Source: Seminavis robusta (Eukaryota; Bacillariophyta; Bacillariophyceae; Naviculales; Naviculaceae). Taken from it: a stretch of 64,000 nt of DNA. Shown here one piece after another: positions 29,300 through 44,200 of the stretch. The stretch lies in the NCBI GenBank assembly GCA_903772945.1, contig CAICTM010000400.1, forward strand, positions 1 to 64,000. The letters are read 5' to 3'. Positions within the stretch are counted from its first letter, which is position 1; the number at the start of each line of letters is the position of its first letter. The notes below the pieces were generated by a model. The model saw only the letters and a program-made list of their open reading frames with translations, did no database searches and was not told the origin of the DNA. Position numbers and translations under genes: made by a program.

Positions 29300-32200
29300 T
29301 CACTGACGATCTGCTATGAGCTGGTTCTTCTTGTACTGCAGCACAAAAATAGCCACCAAAGAACAGCCAAACAGAAGTTGTAGCAACCGGATTTGAGCTA
29401 CCAGGTTGGATTCATCTTGCTTTTCACCACCTTGGCTTGAGATGGTGACCTTGTTGTGGTTACCATTCCGACGCTCACGAATGGGCAATCTCTCGCCAAC
29501 TCCTTGGTCAAAAACATGGTCCAGAATCTCATCTAGCTTGTGATGAAGGTTGGTTATTTGGATCTCCGTCTGTGCTGCTGTCGCTGCCAGCTGCTCCTTC
29601 ATTCCATTCTCAAGTCTGATAATGTGCTCTCGTTGCTGCAAGGCTTGCTCCCGTTGTTTCAAACTGTGGTCATCGATGCCTTCTCTTACGGCCATGATCA
29701 GCTCCTCCTCAATCGAGGGAGGGGCATCCAATGAGTAGCGCTGTACATCAGATTCATGGAGGATCAATTCCAGATCACTCACACTGAACTCATAGTCAAT
29801 AGAATTGCCGCTAAAGTCTACCAATAGTTCAGGGACTGAATCATTGAAACTTGCCAACCTTCGACCATCCAATGCTAGATTGGCTTCTCTAGACAACTGT
29901 GCCAAGGCATAGAATGCCCCCAGTGGAGTGTGGTCATAGCTGACCACCTCTGAATCAGTCCGTTCTCCCAGCTGGCGGCCAAAGTTAGGAGTCGCTGGAG
30001 CCATCTTAACCCGAACCATCGTCTGATTTGCAGACTCACACCGAACATCCAAGATCTCCAGGCGAGTTGGATCAGCCAAGTTCAACAATTGCGTGATCTT
30101 CACCTTGGCATCAGCGTGGTTGATGGTGGTGCTATTGCATGGTCCACTTCCCAGTGTCATGTCAAAAGCTGAGCCTGTCTTGTTGACATCCAGATTTGCA
30201 AATGTCTTTTTGAACTCAATGGCTGCTGTAATGTTGTTTCCTTGCAGGTCTTGGACACCTGTTACAGATACTCTCATTTCACGACCCATCAGCACATTGT
30301 AGCCCATAAGCTCATCGAACAGGAATCCAAGCTTCCGTTCTTTGCAGTCAATGTTCAAATCGTTTGAGAATTTGGCTTCGAAATTGAACGATGGAACAAA
30401 GAAACACATACGAAGTGAGAAACAAGAATTTTCGTCTCAGCGCATACACCTGTCCAAGACATACTGTATTTTGCATCTTGAGTCCCAGTGCCATCCTTGA
30501 TGCCAGCCACCTGAACAACCAGGTCAAACCTCAAAGGTAATTCACATACGATAGGCTCAGTAAAGATGATCGAAACTTCTTCTCCTGGGACCACAACATC
30601 TCGAACTGGCAGCATTCCGTACACCTTGGGAGCTGTTCGATCAACAACAATCAACACTGGCTCTGTTGTCGTCTTCTTGAAGCCGTCAGGAGCCTTGGGG
30701 AAATCCTGGCATCTGTTTCAGAACAGAAACGGTTGAAGAAAAGTACAAAACAGTGAGAAAAGCTAGCAAATATCAGTCAGCACAACCATTACCAGTACCA
30801 CTCGTTGATACTTGCCGTGTTTCAACAACGACCTCGTAACGGCCATCTGAATCTGTGTCAGGAATGTGAACATTTTGGAAGTTCCAGTTGATCGTTGCGT
30901 AGCCATAGTCATCCTCTTGCCCAGCAGCAGCAGGAATTGCCGTAAAGTTGGCTATCTGTTGCTTTGACACATCCAAATAGGCGGGGCCATAGTCATACTC
31001 GCCCTCGCCAAGTTTTCTGACATAAGGAATGACTTCTTGAAGTCTTGTCTCCTTCACTAGACTTGCCAGATCTCCTTCCACCTTCTTGGGGTTGCGAATG
31101 ATGAGTGGAATTGGATCCCTTTGGTTAGCAATGTTCACAACAACCTTCTTTTCTCGCTCCAAAGCTCCGGCCCACTCCATCACTGGACATGGCTCTGCAA
31201 ACTTGATACATGGATTTCCATTGCCACAGACGTCGTTATGTAGCAACACGGTCTTGGCCTCTGACCCAATGCCATCCCAGTCTGCTTGCATTTGAATCAG
31301 TGTCGGAGTAAACTGGTATCCTCGACTTGGCCTCCAAATCTCTATTGTTACCACACGGACCCCGTTGAACGGGCCAAAGTCATGGGCGACTGCCAGATCA
31401 TTGCCTGTTGGAGATGCACATGATATTTTACAAGCGTTAGTTGACTAGACAAGATTCAAAAGTAGTCGGACGAGTGCTGCTCGAGCTAAACTTACCTCCC
31501 AACTTGTGTGTTAGGCCGTCAGGGTTGGTGGTGTGGTCGAGGAAGACCACAAAAGCACTTGTTCGGTCATTCACGTTGTTAGCGATTGTGAGAGTGAAAA
31601 TCATTGGCTCATCTGGTAGCACAGGCTTGTTGGGCCTCTGAACGACTCTGAGATCGATAACCTCTCCCCGTGCCGTGGGTGGACCTTCCCACTAACAAGG
31701 CAAGACAAAGGATCGAGCAAGACAGCAACAAATGACATCAAACCTTTTAGTAGCATGCCTAGCTGATTCACCAGCATTGTGAAAATTCAAAAACAGCCGG
31801 AGAAAACTTACAGGAGCACTGGTGGTTCCGGCAACGGTTCTGAAGATGACTGCGGTCAAAGAAACAGGACAACAGTGTAAGTCACAGGTTTCATAATCGA
31901 TGGAGATCCTTCCAGGTAGCTTTACTCACAAGTGCCAAATTTGGGGTCGATGACTGCAGCGCACAGAAAAAGAGACAACAGCGTGAGTCACAGGCTTTCT
32001 CTCCATGGAGATCCCTCCAGGCTTCTAGGAATTTTACTCACAGATGTCCAACACAAAGTCATCATCCTTGTCTAAATCACCAAGCACAAAGGAAACAGTA
32101 GTCTCTCTTTCTTCTCCATCGGTGTCCATAAACACTTGCGACCTTGTTGTCACATGTGTCAACTCAAAACTGCAGGCAGCAAGGAAAAAGAGCAGGTATG

Positions 32201-35200
32201 AGAACAAACCTGAATTACCTTCCACCAAAGGCACAGCAAAGACTTGACTGTGTGTTCTAATCTCAGCACTTACCCGCCACCAATCATAATTCCAGGACCA
32301 CCAGACATGTCAAAGCTAAGGGTTCCTCCAAAAGTGCTTTCTTCATTGTCCTCGCCTGTGCTCAGCTGGCTCAGCTCAGTAATACCGGCATGGCCCATTG
32401 TAAATTCCATTGTGCCTCCACCGCCACTGAACTGAAGCCTGTTGGTCTCCGTCAGGTCCTTCTTGCCACTTTGCGACCCGGGCTTGACATACGGAGCATT
32501 CTTCACTGCGGTTGCTCTTTCTGTTAGTGTTTCAGGAGTCAATTTTGCCCAATGTGCTCCTGGTGCAATGGCAGGCTTCATGGCATTCAGGTGACTATAC
32601 TCAGCCATGTTGGCAAAGTCAACAAAGAAGTTTCCAGTCATTGGAGGAGGATCAACATCAAAGATTTTATCTTTCTTTGCAGCCCATTTGTCAAACCATT
32701 CACGGGCTGGAATGAGTTGGTTCTCTGCCATGTTGTTTGTGGCATCATATGCTATCATGGAGCTATTCCAACTCTTCAGTGCATAATCCAAGGTATCATA
32801 TTGAGACTTGAGCTTGGTCTTGTTCTGTGAATCTGTTTCATTCCCCCACCTGTAAAGGTATTCCAGAGCCTTGGTCTCCAGGGTCGGAAGCACATGAGTT
32901 TCCAGGTAGTAGACACTGAAGAAAGAAACAGCAGGCTTGTTCTTCTTGTCTTCCAGATTAAATTTCGTTGAGGTGGTCACATTGGTCGAGCAACTTTCAG
33001 AATGCCACTGGAAATTCAAAGTCTCAGAGAACAAAACATTCAAATTAGGCACCACAAACACATCAGATTTGCGTCCAGCAAGCATTGGATCGTCGCTTGT
33101 TGCGTAGCTAAAGGGTTAGTGAGGGAAATGGGAAATCGTTGTGAGCAATATATTTCAGCAAGATGTCAAACAGAGTGTAACTAGCTATCTGATCTGAACC
33201 TACCTCCAGGTGGTTGTATACTCTGCAGTAAAAACATCTTCCCTGTGCATCTGATAGGTCACATCATCGCTGTCCAACCCACCACCAATGCCATCACCCG
33301 ACAAGCTAAAAGTTTTAAGACAAATTTCGATCCCGAAGCCAGCACAACTTTCGGCGTCAATGTCGGCTCCAATGTGTAGTCGAGAGTTGTGTGAAAGGTC
33401 CTCCAGCCGCTCAAATTCTGCTGATTTCACCCGCATGGCTTCAGTATAAGGATGGAAGAGATGAGTGTGAGTGAGGCTCAATGGATCAAAACCAAGAATA
33501 CAAAAGCACCACAAACACCACATACTCGTCTGCACATTCTCATAGGATGCCTGTGAAAGCCCCCCTGGGGGATCCCGTAGAATCAGAATTGGTTCATAGG
33601 TTGGAAGAGCAAAGGATTTTCCTTCTCCCAATTTGTAGTCACCTGTTACAACCATCTCAGCGACATGAGTCAAGATGCGTACACCCTGCTTGGTCACCTT
33701 GACTTTGAATGTCTTGCGGTCTGGTCGGGAAAGAAAGAAGAGAACCAGGTCAGACAAAAGTACAGTCAAAGTGATCCAGAGACTTGCTTCTCTACGCTGA
33801 TACTTACAAGGAGAGTCAACCCTGGCACATTGGAAAAGAGAATGATGAACAGTTTAGACTTCATCGTAGAAAACTATTGAAGAACCGAAGCTGTACATAC
33901 CTCGGGCGCCCAACCACAAACTTGATTTTGTTTCCCTTTGAATCCTTGGGAGTCACACGTGCATTCGATTTTACCTCATTGGTGTTGGTATGATCAACCT
34001 TGTACTTGCAAGTGTTTTGAGGACCGCAAATCTCATACTGTTTGATTTCATCTTCCTTGAGACTCTTCTTGTAGTCTGCCCACTTGGCATCAATTCCCAC
34101 AGTGTTCTCAAATTCAACCTCGATATCGTCGCCAACAACATCACAGTACATGTCCGTCATTAGCTTGTATCTGAGAGTCACAACAGGCTAGGCAGATACA
34201 AATGTATAAAGTTGAGCCAATATGGAACCTAGTGACAACAACTCACAACACCATTTCAACAGATTATCATAGCAACCAGACCTTGACCTACCCTGAAGTA
34301 TGAACCTGTTGGCGTGATGTGGAGAGAGTAGGTAGTACCAGCTTGCTTCTTCACCAAAGCCTCCGGCCATACATTGTCTGCAGGACACTGTTTGGGGTTG
34401 CGCAAGTCCACTCCGCCAAATGTGAATGCACTTTCCAATGTACCATCATACTGGGAGTTGCCAGAAGAGGCAACATGTGAGCGGCGTGGTGATGGTGGAG
34501 TAGTTTGAAAAAGTTAAACCCCTTAACATACCTGAAAGCGAAGCTCGGGGACAAGCTTCTTTGGAGCGTCTGGCTCAGCCTCTCCTACTGCTGATTCATC
34601 CTTGGGTGCAGCCTTTTTGTCCTTTTCTTCTAGCTCCTTTGCCACTTCCTCACGAAGATCAACGGCCTTGGTCTGAGTCTTGTCCAAAAAGTGCTTGGTG
34701 ATGTCATGTAGCTTCTGTGGTGGTTTCTCCTTGTTTCTATCGTCTCTTATTTCAAGAACTCGGACATCTAGTACATGGGCTGGGAGCGAATGTTGTTGCT
34801 TCCACTGACCTTGCAGTAACACGATCGGAGGCTGTGAGTCACACACATCCACTTCAATCTTGCTTCTGCCCAACCGTAATTCACACTCTCCTCCGGCGAT
34901 CTCGACAAAGAGGGGTGCCTTCTGAATGTCGACAAAGTCATTTCCAACATAACGCCTCTTGGGGTCAATGAACATTCCCTTCTCATAATCCAGAACATTA
35001 TCTGGAGCCCTCACAATCATATGCTCAAAGTAGGCTACTTTAACTCCAACCTGGGTGGACAGAAAATGTAACTGAGAAGCGAACGCCAATGGCCAAACAA
35101 AAAGCAAAATTTCCCAGCATACTACTCACTGTGGTCCCAATGGTAGCTGGCAGATTGAAGTTTCCAGCACCATCAGTCTTAACACAGGCCCCCTGGACAT

Positions 35201-38200
35201 CGGGGAAATTTGGTCGTTTCTGTGCCACACAAACATCTGCCCCAATCAATGGGCAGCCACCATATTCCATGATTGATACTCTTCCTTTGATAGGCACAGA
35301 CGTCTTGTCCCGGGCCTCGAAGGGTTCATCGAACTCAAGATGCTTCAGATCGACAACGACGCCATCCTCTCCTGAGCAATCAACAGTCCCATCTTCACAA
35401 ACAAATTCATGGACAATCGGATCACTCCCAGCCAATTCAGTCTTCTTGTCAAATGTGATGCGAATCGGAAAAGCATTTTCACGATTGAGAAACTTGTTGA
35501 TGCTGTCATCCACATCAAACTCCATCTTGAATTTCCCTGGCTTCTTTGTTGTGGCAGTGCCTTCATGAAGGACAACAGTTTGCTCCATGTTCATCAACTG
35601 CCAGGATATTTTGACGTCCTCGACAGGCACCTTTCCTTGGTCTGTAACAATTCGCCCTTTGATTGATGCTTGCCACCTTACAAAGTGGATCTTTTGGATT
35701 TTCAGGCAAGAGAAAAATCAAGAGAAACCATGGAGATGGCAGGTGAGAATTGCTTGGCAGCCAATATCCATTCTCAATCCATCATATCTGGGGAATTCAT
35801 ACCTTGCAGGCATCATCACTGGAATGTGGAGAGTCAGCCGCATAGCGCTCTGCGACAGCCCTGATGCAGTATCTGTAGGGCTCTGATACCTGCAGCCTTG
35901 AGAACTTGAGATCATCAGCAGCATTGGTTCCTGGCTTGACTGGAGACTTTGTGCACTTTTCCTGTAAAGCGCCAATGATCCAGGATTAGTCACTGTGACC
36001 ACAATTTTGCAAACAAGATTTGATAAACGTTAAAAGGTCGTACCTTTGCAAACGTGGCGAAGTTCGGAGTGAAGGTCTGCTTAAGACTCGCATCTGCCTT
36101 CACAAACTCTCCAGCACCCACTTCCGTCCTAGTGAATGCATAAGCTTCTGAACATCGTGAATTATCCACGAATTCAAACGTAACCACACCAAGGACTTGA
36201 TGGATCCTGATATCGATCGGCCTTCCGGTGGTGTCATCGTGCTGTGTGGACACTTCACAGTCACAGCAACAGTAGGTCACTTGGTGGGCATTTTCGAAGA
36301 ACACATCGCTAGTATTTGAAAAATCACGGATTGTGTACTGATACTTTGTTCCAGGGCGCAGACCACTAAAGGTCGTCTTATAAATATCCTTGGCAGGATC
36401 CAATGCAACCACATTCTGCACCGTCGAGTCCCATTTCTTCACTACTTCTGGTGCTTTGTCCGGGTCCTTTTAGAAGTACATGACAGGTGTGAAACGAGCA
36501 GAACGGTGAGGTTTGTACAAACTCTGCCATTCAAGATACCGCTCAAGTCTATGTATACTTACGTCGGTGTCATATCGAAGCATCTTGACATTGACCCTGG
36601 ACAAGCCTCTCTTCTTTATCACCACATCAAAAGAATCAAAGGAGACCTCATTTTGACTGTCTGCATCTTCAGCGAGGATACATGTGTTCCCAGAACCCGA
36701 TGAAACAGCATTTGCACCGTATTTGCTGCCAACGTATCCCTTCTTACACTTGCAAGCTGAATAATCGGCAGCACATGTGGCGTGGTTTACTTCATCCGGG
36801 CAGACAGAACTGAATTAATGCACAAAAGAATTGGCATGGAGTGTGAGTTAACTTTGATTGCATGGTCATAAACACCCTTCGCACTACTTACGGTTTGTAG
36901 TAGCAGGTATCCATTTGCTGACATCCTGTGCCTGTTTTGATAGGTTCCTCTCCACAGCCACAGAAGTGGGGATTGCTCCAGGCGAGGTAAGGAAATTTGG
37001 CTGCGGTTCCAAGATCTTCTCTAGAGTTTACGAGATCCCTCCGTAGTGTTGACGAAGTTCTTGCACTGGCAGCAATGACCGACTTGTAATTCCTAATCTC
37101 GTCATGCTTAGAGCACCTGTCAATATAACATTTATGAGACTTCAGATCACCATGCAAGAAAGAGTTGGAAGAGTTAGGCGAACTTACTCGAAAAGGAAGA
37201 CAAAGTCGGCTCCTGGAAACCAATTATACCGGTAATGCCCATTCATCTGGTTGTAGGCCTGATGGGTGTTCACATTTCCCTGAACAGGCATGTATTTCAA
37301 TGTCAGTGGATTTGACAGTCCAAAAATGTCAGTTCCAAGGCAATGTGGAGTCCCGTATCTCCTTGATGCACCTAGATGTTTGTAGCCAGTAAACCCAGTA
37401 ATGGGGTCCTTGTAGAGCTCGACAGCAGTGTTTTCCCAGTTATTGTGTGCATGCAATGAATCGCTGTAGAGTGCCTTGTGCTCATCATGGAAATCACATG
37501 GCTTGAGTTGGGCGTAAGGAACCACAAAGTCCCTCTCATCATCTGACAACAAAATAGGAAGGCATGTTCAGAAGCAGCAGACTTGATGAGGTGATACAAC
37601 AACATCATTCGCAATTCAGTCTATCCACATACCCGGCCACATGGAGATCTTGTCACTGCAATACGGCCAGACACCATATTGTGTACATGATTTCCACAAC
37701 ATGTAGAGGTTTCCGTGCCACCCGTAGGTATGAGTTCCTGGAAGAAAAAACAAAAAGCAAGATCTTCAGAACACACACCAATGTAGAACAGCCAAACCAA
37801 CGTGTGGCTCAATCAGTGGGCTTACCGGGAAGAATTACAAGGTCAGGCCAGTAATTGTATGTCATCTCGCTCTGTAAGCCGACCAAAAGACGGTAAATTG
37901 TCAGCATGTCTCGCCAGTGCAATCATAGAGGAACCCAATACCTCACACAAACGTACATAGTGTAGTACTCCATTCCATTGGTGGCTCCATTGGAGGCCAT
38001 ACCACCAAGGCAATGAAACGACTAATTTTTCTTTTACACATCGCATATAATCTTGGGTTGGATGACGATAGTGTGGCCAGTCAGCCCAAACATTTCCGAG
38101 AGCCACATAGCCATTGGGACAAATAGGGAACCACACAACACACCAAAAGATTCCATGGGCCCAACATTCAGCATAGGGGATGTAGGCAATGGGAGCTGCA

Positions 38201-41200
38201 AGGGAATCGCCGCCACCCTTGGCCACAGCCATTGCTTTAGATCTTGCAAAGTCAGTATTAATGCCATCACCAAGCCTGTGAAGAATCAGAAACAAAACAG
38301 CAAAATCTTGAGAACACACACCAAGGTAGAGGATCCGATCAAACCTGTGTCTCAATCTGCGAGCTTACCTGAAGTACCCAGGAGGAAGTTCCCTGTCAGA
38401 GACTCTCAATACACGGAATCCCCTGTCATGCAATTTCCAATAGACCACATGCTGAAAAGCGATGTGATAAAGAAGAACAAGAAATAAGATTGCACACTGT
38501 TTGCTAGGTCAATTTTGCTGTCAGCACTCCAAAGGCAAATCTTACTTCAGTAGCTGATTTTGTCTGTACATCGAGGAAATCCGTCGATTCAATGTTGTAA
38601 GCCTGGACTTTGTAGTTGAGCTCAGTTGGGGCATAAGCGTCAAAGTAGGGACACAAAGATGAACGCGCATATGGTGGATTCCCATCATTGTAACGCATGA
38701 TGGTCTGTGTTGTGGCCCCAAAGTCGGTGGGGGTTTCAATGTTGTCCTTATAGAAACCATTAATCGTTTGCCTTTGACTGCAGATGCTTGTAGCAATCCC
38801 CTTAGCTCCCGCCTGTTTCTCACAGAGTCGCCAGTGTAAGTTGGACTATATGCAATAACACAGTCGCAAAGTGGTTGAAATACTTACCGAAACGGCTTCA
38901 TCATACAACTTGATGTTGCTGAATCGGCTCATCCCTGCCTCGGGATCAGCATCGTTGTCCTGAACCAAGGCAATGTATTTCATGTTGGTGTTGTGCGGCT
39001 GTTCTCACAGGGAATAAACAATAATTGTCAATTCTGGCAATAACTCAAAATCATGGTATACGTGCTGCGCCACTTACAAGGTATGACTTTCCTTTGGATG
39101 GCCCCTCGGAGACAGATCCAAGCTTGATTTTGTAGTGAAACTGTGAAACAATATTCATTTTAGATTGCTCAGTGTTGAAAATGCAATCAAAAGGGAGAGT
39201 TGCTCCTACCTTCGAATTAGGTGCCCTCCAGCTGTCTCTCTTGTCACCCTCCCTCGGAATCTTCCAGGTTTCGAACCATGATGGTTCTCCTTCTGTTCCT
39301 GCCAGCATAAAACAACGATGCTGCCCGTCAATTTCAACATCTTCGTTCGTGTCTTCGTCAACACAGATTGCATGGCCCTCGGTCTCATTCCTATGTTCAA
39401 AGTCAAATTCCAACACCTGGGTTGAAAAACAATGAAAGTATGAGACATTCAAAATACATCAAATATTCCCAATTCATGTAAGTATATTCTTACAGTGCCC
39501 TCGGTAATGGTATATTCGCTGCCCAGTGAAAAAGCTTTCCAGATATTACCAACCAAGAGTAAACTTGCACCTTGATCAAGAACAACATACTTCCCAACAC
39601 CATCTTGGCCAATTCCATATGGAACAGCTCGTTGCAGCGTCCTAGAACTCTCCTTGATTGTAATTTTGAGTTGCTACCATAGGAGACCCAGAAAATAGCG
39701 TGAGTTGTTAGGACAGGAATAGCAAAGTAGAACATTTACCATCATTCACATGACTTACCCCTCCACAAACTTTTTTATCTCCATCTTGATGGCATCTTGA
39801 TTCCCCAATGCAGTCATCATCTTTAGCGCACACCGCTTCGTTGTACCCTTTGCACTGTTGATAGAAGCAATTGTCAACAGAACGGCATTGTCCAGATTCA
39901 GTTGGCTCCTCTTTCTCACCGCAAATGTGTGGTTCTCTCCATGGTGATCTTGCTTTACACGTCATATCCGCATGGTTGCAATGCCTAGCTGCTTCTCCCA
40001 GATCCTCATCAATGTTGACAAGGCCACTTTCCACACTTCCATCCATGCTTGCTTCAGCTGCGGCATCAGAAAGCTTCTTCTTCATCTCTACCACTGGGTT
40101 TGTTTCAGAGCAGGGGAAAAGAAAGACGAAATCGCCCGCAATCTTGGTTGACAAGGATTTGCCATTTATCCCTTCGGTGATGTTCTTGACACTTTCCTCG
40201 ATGATACGGCCTTCTGCTGGGATGTCTGTCATGAACAAATCATTCTTGAAAGTGGAATTGCCAAATGCAGAAGAGCCCAAACAAAACGGCTTTCCAAGTC
40301 TTTCTGATGCCCCAAGGTGTTTCCAACCGACGAATCCAGACTTGTTGTACAATTCAACTGCATAATTTTCCCACTCTTTATCTGGGTTGTCTTGCCGGCC
40401 ATAGATCCGTTTGTCTTCTTGCTGGAAGCCACATGGTTGAAGCTTGGCATATGGGACATCAATCTTGGTTTGGTTTGCAACTTCTACTTTCCACGGAGTG
40501 CCAGGCTGGGCACAGAATGGTACGGAACCATGGCCCACAATACACTCCTTCCTCCTGAAGATTGAAGGCAATCAATTCGGAATTGTCAGCTTTGCTCTAA
40601 ATAGACAACAGGGTGCTCATTATGAACATGAATCTTACAGTGCATAAAACTCTTCCAAAGGCGCATCGCAAGCCTCACAAGCCCTGGAAATGAACGTGCC
40701 CGGCGAGATGGTTGTTTTCGTCTGTGTGGCCTCCCATCTGGCAAGCATCATTGGTCAGATTCCGAGAGTTGCCGGCCATCACACAATGGTAAAATTGTAC
40801 TTACAACGTCAGCTCATCAAAGTCAAAATTTGATTGGCTGTCCCACTGATACTTTGGGTCCTTCACTCCCTCTACATACATTGTCTGGATACATCGGACA
40901 AGATCAGTGGGTGGCTCAGTGTTGTCAATGGTCCAAACATGCCCCAGGCATGTGTATCCTGTCATGGAACACATGAGGAATCATTAAGCTGTGAGCAACG
41001 AAAGAAATCAATGAAGGCGCACATAATCTTCAAACGTACCAGGCGGAGGAATGGGTCTCCAAAGGGAAGGTGGTGTAACATGTGGAGCACTAGATGGGAG
41101 AGAGGAAACGCTGTCAGTAGCATTGTTGGTGTTGAGTTGTCTTGTAGATACAATGGGGAAGCTTGTTGGTGGTGCTATGGTGTTGGAACTGAAATCACCT

Positions 41201-44200
41201 CTGAGATACCGTGCCGCAATCTTGGGTGCTGGCGCTGGTGCTGGTGCTGCATTCAAATCAATGACCTCAATATCACTGTACAACTCTTCGGTGTTGTATG
41301 ACTTGAAGCCAAAGAAAGGCCGTTCACCCGGTGTTGTGTCAGGAAGAGACACATTGATGAACTTGGAGGTCGTGTTGGAGGGATCTCGACCAGTTCCCAT
41401 CTCAAACAAGAGCCCTCCTGATTTTGCCAGAGAGCACACCCAAAAGTCCTTCAGTGTCCCATCCAGAAATGATGGCTTGTAGTTGGCGGAACTGGTGTCG
41501 TTGTGGACAATGACATTCAGAAAATTACCGTTTGTAATGAACCACGAATTTGCTCCCGATCTTGTCCCCAACTCAACCCACAACCAGTCCAAGGTAGGAT
41601 CTTGCACAGGGTCTGCTCTAGATGACAAGCCGAAAGATTGGTTCATTTTAGCCTATAGAGATACAGCAGCAAATTCATAAGTCAAAAGTGTGAGTGAGAG
41701 AGTGCATCTGGTTTCGACAACATCAGGACATCACACAGCAAAGGAACATACTTTGGTCTTGAATGCCACACATCCTTTTGAACTATCGGGAAGATGTTCT
41801 GGAAACATGTGGAACTTGTTGTCTGGAGCAACCACCAGTTTACTTGGTGGAGCTCCACCAGATTTGCACACAACATAATTTGACTCATAAGATTGCTTCA
41901 TGTTTCCGTCAACCCCCCAATTGGGATCCACTCCCCCATGAGTGTCTCTGTGAAGGGCACAAGTCGGAGCCTGCCATGGATGTTTTCCCACTTGGATCCA
42001 CGCATTGTGGTAATCCATGACGGGTGTCCATTGATCACCAATCTGTTTCCCAAAGTAGGGATCTTCACTTGCACCCAAGGGACATATATCAGAGCTGGAA
42101 GCTAGGGATCCTCCTTTAGCTACACAGAATTGTTTCGCTTGGTCATAGGACTTGATATTGGAGGTTTCAGAGGGGCCATAAACATCCATCCTCGTGTTGC
42201 AAACTATGTAGTTTGCACCATCCCAGAGTCCACTGACACCCCAGCCAGGAGCATGGCCAAAGTATTCGATGACACGCTGGCAGGTTAAGGAGAGGCCGTA
42301 CGGTTGGACCCCTACCTGCACCCACGCATTGATATCATCTGAGACAGGTGTCCACTGATCGCCAGACTGAACTCCAAAGTAGGGCTCATCTGCTTCAAAA
42401 TAGTGCCAGAGATTGTTGGTGGAATCAACCAGTAAAAACTCTCTGGAATTCACAGCAGCAATGTTAACACCTGACTGGCCCTGGACTGGTTGGGCCCAAC
42501 TTATGTCAGCTGTAAAGGCAGTTGACCTAATCGCCAATCCAGGACCTGTGTGGTTTTTGTCAACTCCTGTTGTCCATACGGTTCCATCAGCAGCTACACT
42601 GATATCTCCACCATTGCAACTGATATCTCCACCTGTGGCTTTCCATCCGGCATCACCATGGGCCCAAATTGAGTCTTTGTTACAGAGTACCACCTTGTTC
42701 CCAACGAGAGCGGAAATTCGGTCTCCACCTCCGCCAAACCTCACAAAAGAACCATCTGATGGGCGCTTGCGCCACATATCGCCATGGTCTAACCCAGCCA
42801 CCAATTCTGTCATCCAAATTGTTCCATCCTTGGTGATACTAATGTCACGAGCAGGAGGACTGTGCATAAACACCCAACCATTGGGGGTCCATTGATGAAT
42901 TTGTCCAGCGTAGTTCAGCTTTGTCGGACATCAGTCAAAAGAAGCAGAACAATGCATAAATGAGACAAGAGGTCACCAAATCAAAAACCAAAGACTTCAG
43001 TCAGCTGTATTCTCACAATAACAATATGGTCTTTGCTCCCAACTGAAATTCTGTGGGAACATCCACCAACTCCAACCCAGGAATCGCCACCAGTAAGACG
43101 GAAGATGGAATAGCAACCATTGCCATGGTCATGGGTTCCAATCTGACATGGTTAAGAAGAGTAATGAATAGCAATCAATGATGAAGAAGACGTGCAATGT
43201 GCTAAGGACTTTCCAAGAACAACACTTACCGCCCAGATGGTCCCATCATCTGCTGCACCAACATCCGTTGCTTTCATTCCACCATATTTTTTCCAATTTT
43301 GCTTCAGAGAACCAGCAGAGGGGCAGATTTCAGCACTGGAAGCAAGATACCCTCCTTTTGCTTTGCAGAACTGTTGTGCTTGACTATCAAAAGTGTGAGT
43401 GAGAGAGTGTATCTGTTTTTGATTACATGAGGACATCACGCAGCAAAGGAACTTACTTATACGTTTTGACACCGGCACTTTCGCTTCGCCCAAAAACAAC
43501 CCTGTTCAAATCACAAACAATGTAGTTCGGCTCTGAGGTCACATCAGCTTTTTTGGTACAAACAGGTGATTGGTTATCACTTCCAATTTCAATCCAACCA
43601 TTGTGATAGTCATCAAAGGGAACAAAGTGACTTCCGCCACTCAGCGCTCCAAGTTTCGGCTCAATCTTGGTGGGTATCTCATAGTGCCAGAGCCTGTTGC
43701 TGGCATCAACCATCAGAAACTTATTCTCGCTAACAGCAGCGATGTTGCGGCCAGACCTACCCTGTACAGGGGCTTCCCAAGCTGTAGCAGTTGAAGTGGA
43801 GGTAAGTGATCGGCGAGGTAGGCCTGGACTTGTTTGACCACTTCCAACTCCAGTTGTCCAGATGGTTCCATCAGCAGCGAAACTGATGTCGCCGTTGTTG
43901 CAACTTCCTGCAATATAATAGTGGGAACCACCATTAACCCAAAGTAAATCTCCTGCTCCGGTGGTACAGACAGCAACCACATCAGGGCCAGCAGCAGCAA
44001 TGCGGTCTCCCCCTCCTCCAAGGTAGCCCCTGAAGGCAACATCATTTGGTAGTTTGCGATCCACAAGACCCCAAGGCTGACCCACTCCAATCTCCGTCAA
44101 CCAAATAGTTCCATCCCTGGTGATACTAATGTCACGAGCAGGAGGACTCTCCACAAAAACCCAACCACGTGGTGTCCATTGATGAATGTGTCCATGGAAG

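Noticed and set aside
41051-41482. Plus-strand open frames within the giant gene
   Set aside because: Such frames recur opposite GC-balanced exons; they break at every intron and have no motifs.
29300-42873. Treating 29.3-41.7 kb and 41.7-54.9 kb as two genes
   Set aside because: The exon ending at 41752 stops inside a domain (CVAFKTK) that continues without phase change at 41652 (AKMNQSFGL). No start codon with a signal peptide or gap of promoter size lies between. It remains possible and only transcripts can settle it.
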